NCBI RefSeq assembly: GCF_002364335.1
Contig: NZ_DEXW01000090.1
Location: forward strand, 1 to 37,447
Length of the DNA stretch: 37,447 nucleotides
Reading direction: 5' to 3'
Origin: Winogradskyella sp. UBA3174
Lineage (GTDB): Bacteria; Bacteroidota; Bacteroidia; Flavobacteriales; Flavobacteriaceae
A program made the translations under genes and the position numbers. Below the pieces are notes generated by a model. It did not search any database. It saw only the letters and a list, made by a program, of their open reading frames with translations, and was not told the DNA's origin. This document shows positions 16,846 through 25,600 of the stretch, in pieces. Within the stretch, counting starts at the first letter, position 1; each line of letters opens with the position of its first letter.

Positions 16846-17799
16846 TTGAGTTCATCTAAATCCATCCTAAAAGTTCTTTTACCCTTACTCTTAGGTGTAG
16901 TATTAGTTTGGTATTCACTTTCGCAAATATCTATTCCTAAATTAATACAGTACTTTAAAGATGCTAACTATTTTTGGATAATTTTAGGGGTTAGTTTAGG
17001 GATTTTGAGTCATATCTCAAGAGCTTACCGATGGTTATTTATGGCAGAACCTTTGGGCTATAAACCTAAATTTGCCAATAGTTTTATGGCCGTATATTCG
17101 GCCTATTTAATCAATCTCACAATACCTAGAGCAGGTGAAGTCGCAAGAGCCTCTATTTTAACTAATTACGAAGGAATTCCTTTTGATAAGGGCTTTGGTA
17201 CTATAGTAGCAGAACGTTTAGCTGATACTATTATGTTGCTCTTAATAGTAGCTTTAGCATTTTTTTTAGAATTTGAATTTATCTCAAATTTTTTCTTAGA
17301 TAAATTTAATCCAATCACATTAATACTAGTAGGTGTTATCCTTATTATTTGCGCATTAGTAGTTTATCTTTTTATAATGAACAGTGCTTCTAAATTTGCC
17401 TTAAAGATTAGAACTTTTGTTAAAGGTTTAATTGAAGGTGCGCTTAGTATTTTTAAGATGAAAAAGAAATGGGCTTTTATAGGCCATACTTTATTTATTT
17501 GGGTGATGTATGTGTTAATGTTTTATATCACAACCTTTGCTTTACCAGAATTACAAAATATTTCAGTAGCAGCTGTTTTAATAGGTTTTATTCTAGCCAG
17601 TTTTAGTATTGCGGCAACAAATGGAGGTATTGGTTCTTTTCCTGAGGCTATAGTCATTGCGTTTTTACTTTTTAGTATGCCAGAAGATGCAAGTAGAGCA
17701 TTTGGGTGGATTATGTGGTCAACACAAACACTTGTCATAATTATTTTAGGGGGCTTATCCCTTATTTATCTTCCAATCTTTAATAGAAAGAAAGTGTAA
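16846..17799 (+). CDS. YbhN/UPF0104-type membrane protein (LPG synthase TM family)
   Basis: A 317-residue inner-membrane protein with about eight membrane segments. Family motifs include SHISRAYRWLFMAEPLGYK near residues 56-74, NLTIPRAGEVARASIL near 90-105 and GTIVAERLADTIMLL near 118-132; these match the flippase-like membrane domain of lysylphosphatidylglycerol synthases without the catalytic transferase domain. The start is TTG at 16846, 4 bases after panD; no nearby ATG gives a full first helix. The likely role is lipid translocation or transport in the inner membrane; the substrate is unknown. The link to panCD is conserved in related bacteria as far as I recall. Confidence 0.85.
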   Translation: MSSSKSILKVLLPLLLGVVLVWYSLSQISIPKLIQYFKDANYFWIILGVSLGILSHISRAYRWLFMAEPLGYKPKFANSFMAVYSAYLINLTIPRAGEVARASILTNYEGIPFDKGFGTIVAERLADTIMLLLIVALAFFLEFEFISNFFLDKFNPITLILVGVILIICALVVYLFIMNSASKFALKIRTFVKGLIEGALSIFKMKKKWAFIGHTLFIWVMYVLMFYITTFALPELQNISVAAVLIGFILASFSIAATNGGIGSFPEAIVIAFLLFSMPEDASRAFGWIMWSTQTLVIIILGGLSLIYLPIFNRKKV

Positions 17800-17844
17800 G
17801 TATTAAAATATTTTTTACTTTGCTTTAAATTAATCACTACTATA

Positions 17845-18993
17845 ATGAAGAAATTTTCCCCACTTGTTATTCTATTATTTATAGTTTCAAATCTTAATGC
17901 TCAGGCCATTTATAAGACTTTAGAATCTAGTATTCTTGGATCTAAACGCGAATTAAAAATTCAGCTACCTAGAAATTATGATCCAGAAGCGAAACGTAGC
18001 TATCCTTTGGTTTTGGTTTTAGATGGGGATTATCTTTTTGAGCCAGTAGCAGGTAATATTGATTATCAGGCCTATTGGGAAGATATTCCAGATTGTATTA
18101 TCGTTGGTGTTAATCAAGATAAAACTAGAGATGTTGATTTTTTCTATGACAATGAAACATTTTTTCCGGTAGATGGTGGTGCGGATTTTTATGAATTTCT
18201 AGCTCAAGATGTATTACCATATATGGAAGACAATTATGGGGTTTCAAATTATAAAATGATTGTTGGTCATGATTTGGGAGCAAACTTTGCTAATTACTTT
18301 TTATTTAAAGACAAGCCTATTTTTAGAGCCTATGTTGCGTTAAGTCCAGATTTTGCCCCAGAAATGGTTAATAGATTACAAGAAAGATTACAAACTTTAA
18401 AACAAGAAACCTTCTATTATTTGGCTACGGCAGATGCAGATATAAGAGTATTAAAAACTGCAATTGTAGAAGCAGATAATAAATTTAAAACCATTGAAAA
18501 TTCAAAGTTGCATTACAAGTTCAATAATTTTGAAGACGCTAATCACTATTCATTAGTAGGTCAAGGTATACCGAAAGCATTAAACGAAATCTTTGCACTT
18601 TACAAGCCAATAAATGGTAAAGAATATAATGAGAAGGTATTAACTTTTGAAGGTTCGCCCTATGATTATTTAATTAAGAAATATGAGGATATAGAATATT
18701 TTTATGGATTTAAAAAACCATTAATAGAAAATGATATTAGAGCAATTGCAGCAGCTTGTAATAAGAAAGATGATCTAGAATCTCTCGAAAAGCTCGCAAA
18801 AACTATTAAAAAGAAATTTCCAGGCTCAATGCTTGGAGCTTATTATATGGGTATGTATCATGAGAAAGAAGGAAATTTGAAGAAAGCATTATTACGCTAC
18901 AAATCCGGTCTCTCGTTAGATCCTTCACAATATATTGATAAAGAAATAATGTTAGAAAAAATGTATGAAATACAAGACGCTATGAAAAATTAG
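17845..18993 (+). CDS. Secreted alpha/beta-hydrolase-fold protein, Asp at nucleophile position (paralogue 1)
   Basis: A 382-residue protein of the putative-esterase family (PF00756, esterase D/Fes-like). A signal peptide ends at NLNAQ (residue 20). LVLVLDGDYLFEPVAG near 55-70 is the oxyanion-side strand, and His234 in DANHYSLVGQ is the expected catalytic His. The nucleophile elbow, normally GHSxG, reads GHDLG with Asp143 instead of Ser. About residues 270-382 form an alpha-helical TPR-like tail (SMLGAYYMGMYHEKEGNLKK). The next gene is a paralogue with the same change. Either the pair uses Asp as nucleophile, as haloalkane dehalogenases do, or it has lost esterase activity and binds a ligand. 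A near -7 element TACTTTG lies at 17816. Confidence 0.85.
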   Translation: MKKFSPLVILLFIVSNLNAQAIYKTLESSILGSKRELKIQLPRNYDPEAKRSYPLVLVLDGDYLFEPVAGNIDYQAYWEDIPDCIIVGVNQDKTRDVDFFYDNETFFPVDGGADFYEFLAQDVLPYMEDNYGVSNYKMIVGHDLGANFANYFLFKDKPIFRAYVALSPDFAPEMVNRLQERLQTLKQETFYYLATADADIRVLKTAIVEADNKFKTIENSKLHYKFNNFEDANHYSLVGQGIPKALNEIFALYKPINGKEYNEKVLTFEGSPYDYLIKKYEDIEYFYGFKKPLIENDIRAIAAACNKKDDLESLEKLAKTIKKKFPGSMLGAYYMGMYHEKEGNLKKALLRYKSGLSLDPSQYIDKEIMLEKMYEIQDAMKN

Positions 18994-19012
18994 TGCATTT
19001 CATCGAAAAAAA

Positions 19013-19043
19013 TTGACTTTTTAACGATAATTGAGTATGTTTG
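19013..19043 (+). promoter_or_regulatory. Predicted promoter of hydrolase paralogue 2
   Basis: TTG at 19013-19015 and TATGTTTG at 19036-19043 are 20 bases apart, a good fit to the Bacteroidota sigma-ABfr promoter. The start codon is 27 bases beyond. Thus paralogue 2 probably has its own promoter rather than depending on paralogue 1. Confidence 0.55.
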
Positions 19044-19070
19044 ATTGCCTAAATTAAACCTACTTAACTT

Positions 19071-20252
19071 ATGAAAAAAACTATCCTAATAGTTTTACTG
19101 TTTTTTTTATCTATTCCTATAATTGCTCAAATTAGGTATGACGAAATAAATTCACCTAATCTTAATGTCGCACGTCAATTAAAGATTAAACTTCCGAAAA
19201 ATTACGACCCATCTTCAGAATTAAAACATCCATTAATTATAGTTTTTGATGGGGATTATTTATTTGAACCTGTTGCAGGTCAAGTAGATTTTCAAACTTA
19301 TTTTGATGATATGCCTGGTTCAATTGTAGTGGGTATTGTACAAGGTGACGAGCGTTATTATGATGGGTATTGTGACGAAGTAACTGGCTTACCAAAGGAA
19401 GGTGGCTTGCGTTTTCATAATTTTATCTCAGATGAGTTAATACCTTATTTAGATAATAATTATAACACGAGTAAGTTTAGAGTTGCGGTTGGACACGATT
19501 TAATGGGCAACTTTATTAATTCGTATTTATTTAAAGAAGATCCGCTTTTTCAAGCATATGTATCAATAAGTCCTGATTTGTCTGGTACAGTTAAAGACTA
19601 TCTAGGTAAGCGCTTAGAATCTTTTAGAGATGATATATTCTATTACATGGCGACATCAGATAAAGACATGCCAGGTATTAGAGCATCAGTTTTGACTGCT
19701 AATTCTCAAATTTCAGAAGTGAAAAATCAATTTTTAACCTATTATTTTGATGACTTCAAAAATGAAACACATTACACGTTAGTGACGAGTGCAATATCTA
19801 GATCATTTGACAAAATTTTTGAACTTTATAAACCACTTCGCGAAAAAGAATTAGAAGAAAAGGTTTTACCATATGAGGGAACTTTAGACGATTACTTGGT
19901 AGATCGTTACGATAGAATTCAAAAATTATTTGGCATCAAAAAAGAAATAACCGAAGAGGAATTTGAAAAAGTAGTAAAAGTTGCAGAACAACGAGAAGAT
20001 TTAGAATCGCTAGAGAAAATAGGAAAACTAGCAAAAAAATTAAATCCAGAATCTTTATTAGGCACCTATTATTTAGCACAATACGCAGAGAAGATTGGCA
20101 AAACAAAAAAAGCAAAAAAATTATATGAATCGGCATTAACATTAAACGATGTTAGCCATATCAATAGAGATTTTATATTTTCTAAAATAGATGAACTCAC
20201 GGTGGTAGACACTGATGAAGAAGGAGAGGAGGACAACGATGAAGACAACTAA
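19071..20252 (+). CDS. Secreted alpha/beta-hydrolase-fold protein, Asp at nucleophile position (paralogue 2)
   Basis: A 393-residue paralogue of the preceding gene with the same layout: signal peptide ending IIAQ (residue 20), IIVFDGDYLFEPVAG near 56-70, elbow GHDLMG with Asp143 and catalytic-type His234 in NETHYTLVTS. Residue positions of Asp and His are identical in both proteins although many other residues differ, so the substitution is old and kept. A helical TPR-like region fills about 285-375, and the C-terminus is a very acidic tail (DTDEEGEEDNDEDN) absent from paralogue 1. It probably acts in the periplasm. A good promoter lies 27 bases upstream. Substrate unknown. Confidence 0.85.
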   Translation: MKKTILIVLLFFLSIPIIAQIRYDEINSPNLNVARQLKIKLPKNYDPSSELKHPLIIVFDGDYLFEPVAGQVDFQTYFDDMPGSIVVGIVQGDERYYDGYCDEVTGLPKEGGLRFHNFISDELIPYLDNNYNTSKFRVAVGHDLMGNFINSYLFKEDPLFQAYVSISPDLSGTVKDYLGKRLESFRDDIFYYMATSDKDMPGIRASVLTANSQISEVKNQFLTYYFDDFKNETHYTLVTSAISRSFDKIFELYKPLREKELEEKVLPYEGTLDDYLVDRYDRIQKLFGIKKEITEEEFEKVVKVAEQREDLESLEKIGKLAKKLNPESLLGTYYLAQYAEKIGKTKKAKKLYESALTLNDVSHINRDFIFSKIDELTVVDTDEEGEEDNDEDN

Positions 20253-20391
20253 GAAAAAAACCATTTCTACAGACTACTTCTTTGAGTCTCTTTATAGAAA
20301 AATAAAGTCGTTTTTATTTTCTAATTTGTCTTCAAAACTGGCAACTTTAAAAGTCTTAACAATCTTTAGTTGGTTTAAAGACATCAACTAA
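20239..20391 (+). CDS. Possible small basic protein, 50 residues
   Basis: An ATG at 20239 inside the end of hydrolase paralogue 2 (14-base overlap, different frame) opens a 50-codon frame beginning MKTTKKKTISTDYFF and ending in SWFKDIN. It is basic and partly hydrophobic. The overlapping start resembles translational coupling. No family is recognised, and in AT-rich DNA a frame of this size could be chance. It fills most of the otherwise empty 194-base gap before radA. Confidence 0.25.
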   Translation: MKTTKKKTISTDYFFESLYRKIKSFLFSNLSSKLATLKVLTIFSWFKDIN

Positions 20392-20433
20392 AATTATCTT
20401 AATTTAGCTGTTCTAATTTTAGATTTCCGTTAC

Positions 20434-20440
20434 AAGGAGA
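20434..20440 (+). promoter_or_regulatory. radA: Strong Shine-Dalgarno sequence of radA
   Basis: AAGGAGA lies 6 bases before the radA ATG at 20447. Most genes in this window have no such site, as is usual in Bacteroidota, so it stands out and supports this start. Confidence 0.6.
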
Positions 20441-20446
20441 ATAAAT

Positions 20447-21805
20447 ATGGCTAAAGTAAAAACAACCTTTTTTTGTCAAAATTGTGGCAGTCAATACGCT
20501 AAATGGCAAGGGCAATGTACGTCTTGCAAAGAGTGGAATACCGTTACGGAAGAAGTCATTCAAAAACCAGAAAAGAGCGATTGGAAATTACCTTCATCTA
20601 CGACAAAACGTGTTTCAAAGCCACTAAAAATAAATGAAATAGACATGTCTCAAGAAGCACGTTTAGATATGCAAGATGCAGAATTTAATCGTGTATTAGG
20701 AGGTGGAATGGTTCATGGATCGTTAACCTTGTTAGGAGGCGAACCTGGTATTGGTAAGAGTACACTTTTACTTCAAATTGCTTTAAAGTTAGAATACAAA
20801 ACACTTTATGTTTCTGGAGAAGAAAGCCAAAAACAAATAAAAATGAGAGCAGAACGTATTAATTCTAATTCAAACAATTGTTACATTCTAACAGAAACAA
20901 AAACACAAAATATCTTTAAACAAATTGAAGCTTTAGAGCCAGATATTGTGGTCATAGATTCTATTCAAACCTTACATAGTGATTATATTGAGTCATCTCC
21001 AGGAAGTATTTCGCAGATTAAAGAATGTACAACCGAACTCATAAAATTCGCAAAAGAAACAGCAACACCTGTTTTGTTGATTGGACATATTACCAAAGAC
21101 GGTAACATCGCTGGTCCAAAAATTTTGGAACACATGGTAGATACTGTTCTTCAATTTGAAGGCGACCGAAATCATGTGTTTAGGATTTTGCGTGCCAATA
21201 AAAACCGATTTGGTTCAACCAATGAATTAGGTATTTACGAAATGCAAGGGTCAGGTTTACGTGAGGTTAGTAATCCGTCTGAAATTTTAATTTCAGAAAA
21301 AGATGGCGAATTATCGGGTAATGCGGTTGCTGCAACTCTAGAAGGCATGAGGCCATTAATGATAGAAGTTCAAGCTTTGGTGAGTACTGCAGTTTATGGT
21401 ACACCACAACGTTCGGCAACTGGCTTTAATGCCAAACGACTAAATATGCTTTTAGCTGTTTTAGAAAAACGGGCAGGTTTCCGTTTGGGAGCTAAAGATG
21501 TATTTTTAAATATTACTGGCGGTATAACCGTAGACGATCCGGCCATAGATTTGGCAGTTGTGGCATCTATATTGTCCTCTAATGAAGATGTAGCAATACC
21601 AAGCGCGTATTGCTTTGCCGCAGAAGTTGGTTTATCTGGTGAAATAAGACCAGTACAACGTGTGGAACAACGTATTCTTGAAGCTGAAAAACTAGGCTTC
21701 TCCACTATTTTTGTTTCCAAATACAACAAAATAGCACTTAAAAATACAATAATTAAAATTCAATTGATTTCAAAAATCGAGGATCTAGTCGAGTTTTTGG
21801 TTTAA
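20447..21805 (+). CDS. radA: DNA repair protein RadA (Sms)
   Basis: A 452-residue branch-migration helicase of homologous recombination. A C4 zinc finger (Cys10, Cys13, Cys24, Cys27) is followed by the Walker A motif GGEPGIGKST at 97-106, a Walker B-like strand PDIVVIDSIQ at about 165-174, the RadA-specific KNRFG at 252-256 and a C-terminal Lon-protease-like domain without protease activity. Length matches the family. It has an unusually strong ribosome binding site for this phylum. It seems to be transcribed alone; a Crp/Fnr-type gene follows with its own promoter. Confidence 0.96.
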   Translation: MAKVKTTFFCQNCGSQYAKWQGQCTSCKEWNTVTEEVIQKPEKSDWKLPSSTTKRVSKPLKINEIDMSQEARLDMQDAEFNRVLGGGMVHGSLTLLGGEPGIGKSTLLLQIALKLEYKTLYVSGEESQKQIKMRAERINSNSNNCYILTETKTQNIFKQIEALEPDIVVIDSIQTLHSDYIESSPGSISQIKECTTELIKFAKETATPVLLIGHITKDGNIAGPKILEHMVDTVLQFEGDRNHVFRILRANKNRFGSTNELGIYEMQGSGLREVSNPSEILISEKDGELSGNAVAATLEGMRPLMIEVQALVSTAVYGTPQRSATGFNAKRLNMLLAVLEKRAGFRLGAKDVFLNITGGITVDDPAIDLAVVASILSSNEDVAIPSAYCFAAEVGLSGEIRPVQRVEQRILEAEKLGFSTIFVSKYNKIALKNTIIKIQLISKIEDLVEFLV

Positions 21806-21829
21806 AATAGATTGTACAATTTAACTTTG
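21797..21829 (+). promoter_or_regulatory. Predicted promoter of the Crp/Fnr-type gene with an inner palindrome
   Basis: TTG at 21797-21799 and TAACTTTG at 21822-21829 are 22 bases apart, within the range for Bacteroidota promoters. The perfect 10-bp palindrome ATTGTACAAT at 21811-21820 sits between them and could be an operator. The -33 part overlaps the end of radA. Confidence 0.45.
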
Positions 21830-21883
21830 AAGAGATAAAAAAGTTATCACTCAATAACCCTATCAGCTAATAATCCTAAATAA

Positions 21884-22456
21884 ATGAAGAATCCAAGTTT
21901 TGAATTTCTAACATCAAAATTTGATATTTCGTTAGAAACCTTTTTAATTCTTAAAGATTTAGCTTCAAAGAAAGATTTAAAAAAAGGTGAAGCTATGGTT
22001 AAGCAAGGTGTTAAAAGCAATAAAATAGCTTTTCTAACGTCTGGATTAATGAGAGCATACGCGAAGTTAGAATCTGGTAAAGAAATTACAAAGAATATTT
22101 TTTCGCCCATTAGTTTTCTTGGTGCATTTTCTTCAATAGTTAATGATGAGCCATCTCAATTGAGTTATGAAGCTTTAGTAGATTCTCGGGTTTATGAAGT
22201 TGATTTCGAAGAATTTATTAAAATATCAAAAACAAATATTGCAATAAGTAATCTATATAACAGAGTTTTAGAATATGTCTTTGTTATTTACGAAAATAAA
22301 CAACTCGAAAACATGTCACTTAATGCTACTGATCGGTATCTATCCTTAAAGAAAAGTATACCTAATATTGATAATCTGATACCTCAATATCAAATAGCTT
22401 CTTATCTGAATATATCACCAGTTCAATTAAGTAGAATCAGAAAATCTTTACGTTGA
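21884..22456 (+). CDS. Crp/Fnr family transcriptional regulator
   Basis: A 190-residue protein with an N-terminal cyclic-nucleotide-binding-type beta-roll (about 15-115, including LKKGEAMVKQGVKSNKIAFLTSGLMRAY) and a short C-terminal helix-turn-helix ending YLNISPVQLSRIRKSLR. The length is usual for the Bacteroidota branch. No Cys cluster for an iron-sulfur centre is present, so it is not an Fnr-type oxygen sensor; the ligand is unknown. The acidic and basic residues that bind cAMP phosphate in Crp are not evident. It is a single-gene unit with a predicted promoter and a strong terminator. Confidence 0.88.
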   Translation: MKNPSFEFLTSKFDISLETFLILKDLASKKDLKKGEAMVKQGVKSNKIAFLTSGLMRAYAKLESGKEITKNIFSPISFLGAFSSIVNDEPSQLSYEALVDSRVYEVDFEEFIKISKTNIAISNLYNRVLEYVFVIYENKQLENMSLNATDRYLSLKKSIPNIDNLIPQYQIASYLNISPVQLSRIRKSLR

Positions 22457-22546
22457 TTTTAATCTATGTTAATTTTTACTCTGATTATTCAAGCTAAATT
22501 TGCAACAAGATTAATTTTTTAACAAGATTATTTTAATACCTATAAC

Positions 22547-22580
22547 AAAAAAAGCAAATGGTTTCCATTTGCTTTTTTTT
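22547..22580 (+). terminator. Intrinsic terminator after the Crp/Fnr-type gene
   Basis: Perfect 15-bp arms (seven A then GCAAATGG at 22547-22561, complement at 22565-22579) enclose a 3-base loop and end in a T-run. It lies about 90 bases after the regulator stop and 65 bases before ileS. Confidence 0.92.
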
Positions 22581-22644
22581 ATGATATAAACTGTCCTTTG
22601 GGTATAAATTCTTAATTTCGCAACACTATAAGAATTTTGATAAT

Positions 22645-25600
22645 ATGAGTACAAAGTTCCCTGAATATAAAGGACTTAACTTGTCTAAGGTTGCAGATGA
22701 AATCGGTAGCTATTGGCAAGAAAATAACATCTTTGACAAAAGTGTAACCACTAGAGAAGGAAAACCACCTTATGTATTTTTTGAAGGACCTCCTTCGGCA
22801 AACGGCTTACCTGGTGTTCATCACGTTTTAGCACGAGCTATTAAGGATATATTTCCACGTTACAAAACCATGAAAGGTTTTCAAGTAAAACGAAAAGCAG
22901 GTTGGGATACACATGGCTTACCAGTTGAGCTTGGTGTAGAGAAGGAGCTTGGTATTACTAAAGTAGATATTGGTACAAAAATAACAGTAGAAGAATATAA
23001 CGAAGCTTGTAAAAAAGCGGTAATGCGTTATACTGACATCTGGAATGATCTTACACAGAAAATGGGATATTGGGTAGATATGGATGATCCATACGTTACC
23101 TATAAATCTAAATACATGGAAAGTGTTTGGTGGTTACTCAAACAGATTTACGAAAAAGATTTAATATACAAAGGCTATACCATTCAGCCTTATTCGCCAA
23201 AAGCAGGTACAGGTTTAAGTTCGCACGAACTCAATCAGCCAGGAACATACCAAGATGTAACCGATACAACAGTTGTAGCGCAGTTTAAGGCAAATGAAGA
23301 ATCATTACCAGACTTTTTACAAAACGAGGGTGACATTTACTTCTTAGCTTGGACCACGACTCCTTGGACACTTCCTAGTAATACAGCATTAACTGTTGGG
23401 CCAAGGATTGACTATGTTTTAGTTGAGACCTATAATCAATACACATTCAAACCTATGAATGTTGTTTTGGCTAAGAATTTAGTCGGAAAACAGTTCGATG
23501 GCAAATTCAAACAAGTTGAGACAAAACCAGAATTAATAGATTACAAAGAAGGCGACAAAAAGATTCCTTTTTATGTGGTTAAAGAATTTGTTGGAAAGGA
23601 TTTAGTAGGCATCACCTACGAGCAATTATTACCGTATGCTTTACCAAACGACAATCCACAAGACGCATTCAGAGTAATTTCAGGAGACTTTGTAACGATT
23701 GAAGATGGTACAGGAATCGTACACACAGCACCAACTTTTGGTGCAGACGATGCTATAGTAGCAAAACAAGCATCACCAGAGATTCCACCACTTTTAGTAA
23801 AAGACGACAATGGTAACTTAGTACCCTTAGTAGATTTACAAGGTAAGTTTAGACCAGAACTAGGTGAATTTGCAGGTAAGTATGTAAAGAATGAATATTA
23901 CAATGATGGTGAAGCACCAGAACGCTCAATAGACGTTGAGCTTGCCATTAAGTTAAAAATAGAAAACAAAGCCTTTAAGGTCGAAAAATATAAGCACAGT
24001 TATCCGAACTGCTGGAGAACAGATAAGCCAATTTTATACTACCCGTTAGATTCTTGGTTTATTAAAATAACTGATGTAAAAGGTAGAATGCACGAGTTGA
24101 ATACAACCATTAACTGGAAACCAAAATCAACTGGTGAAGGTCGTTTTGGTAATTGGTTAGCAAATGCAAACGACTGGAATTTGTCACGATCACGTTTTTG
24201 GGGAATCCCATTACCAATCTGGAGAACAGAAGACGGAAAAGAACAAATTTGTATTGGTTCTGTTGCAGAATTGAAATCTGAAATGGCAAAGTCAATTGAA
24301 GCAGGTATTCTATCTGAAGATATTTTTGCGGAATTCGAAGTTGGTAATATGTCTGAAGCAAACTACGAAACCATCGATTTACACAAAAATGTCGTTGATA
24401 AGATTGTACTGGTATCACCTTCAGGTCAACCTATGAATCGTGAAAGTGATTTAATAGATGTTTGGTTCGATTCTGGTTCTATGCCTTATGCACAATGGCA
24501 CTATCCTTTTGAGAATAAAAACTTAATCGATAATAAAGAAGCATTTCCTGCAGATTTTATCGCAGAAGGTGTAGACCAAACACGTGGATGGTTTTATACA
24601 CTTCACGCTATCGGAACCATAGTTTTCGATTCTGTAGCTTATAAAAACGTAGTTTCAAACGGACTGGTTTTAGATAAAAATGGACAAAAAATGTCTAAAC
24701 GTTTAGGTAACGCGGCAGACCCATTTGAAACGTTATCTAAATACGGAGCTGATGCTACGCGTTGGTATATGATTAGTAATGCCAATCCTTGGGATAACTT
24801 AAAGTTTGACAGCGAAGGAATTGCTGAGGTAAGTCGTAAATTCTTCGGAACATTATATAATACCTATTCATTCTTCACATTGTATACAAATATCGATGGT
24901 TTCGATTATAGTGAAGCTGATATTGTGTTAGAAGAACGACCAGAAATTGACCGTTGGATTTTATCTGAATTAAACACATTAATTCAGAAAGTTGATAAAT
25001 TCTATGAAGAATACGAACCAACAAAAGCCGCACGAGCAATTTCAGATTTTACACAAGATTATTTAAGTAATTGGTACGTGCGCTTAAGCAGAAGACGTTT
25101 CTGGAAAGGCGATTACCAAACCGATAAAATTTCAGCATACCAAACACTTTATACGTGTATGGAAACTATAGCTAAGCTTGGTGCACCTATTGCACCCTTC
25201 TTTATGGATCGTTTGTATTTAGATTTAAATTCGGTAACCAATAAAGAGACTTTTGAAAGTATTCACTTAGCAGATTTCCCAAAAGCAGATACAAATGCTA
25301 TAGACACCGTTTTAGAACGAAAAATGGAGAGTGCGCAGACAATATGCTCATTAGTATTGTCGTTGAGGGCTAAGGAGAAAATTAAAGTGAGACAACCATT
25401 GCAGAAGATTATGATTCCTGTTGATAATAAACAACAGAAAGAAGAAATTGAAGCGGTTGCAGACTTAATTAAACACGAAGTAAACATAAAAGAAATTGAG
25501 CTTTTACAAGACGCTTCTGATATACTAGTAAAACAGATTAAACCGAATTTTAAAACTTTAGGGCCTAAGTTTGGAAAAGATATGAAGCTGATTGCTAGTG

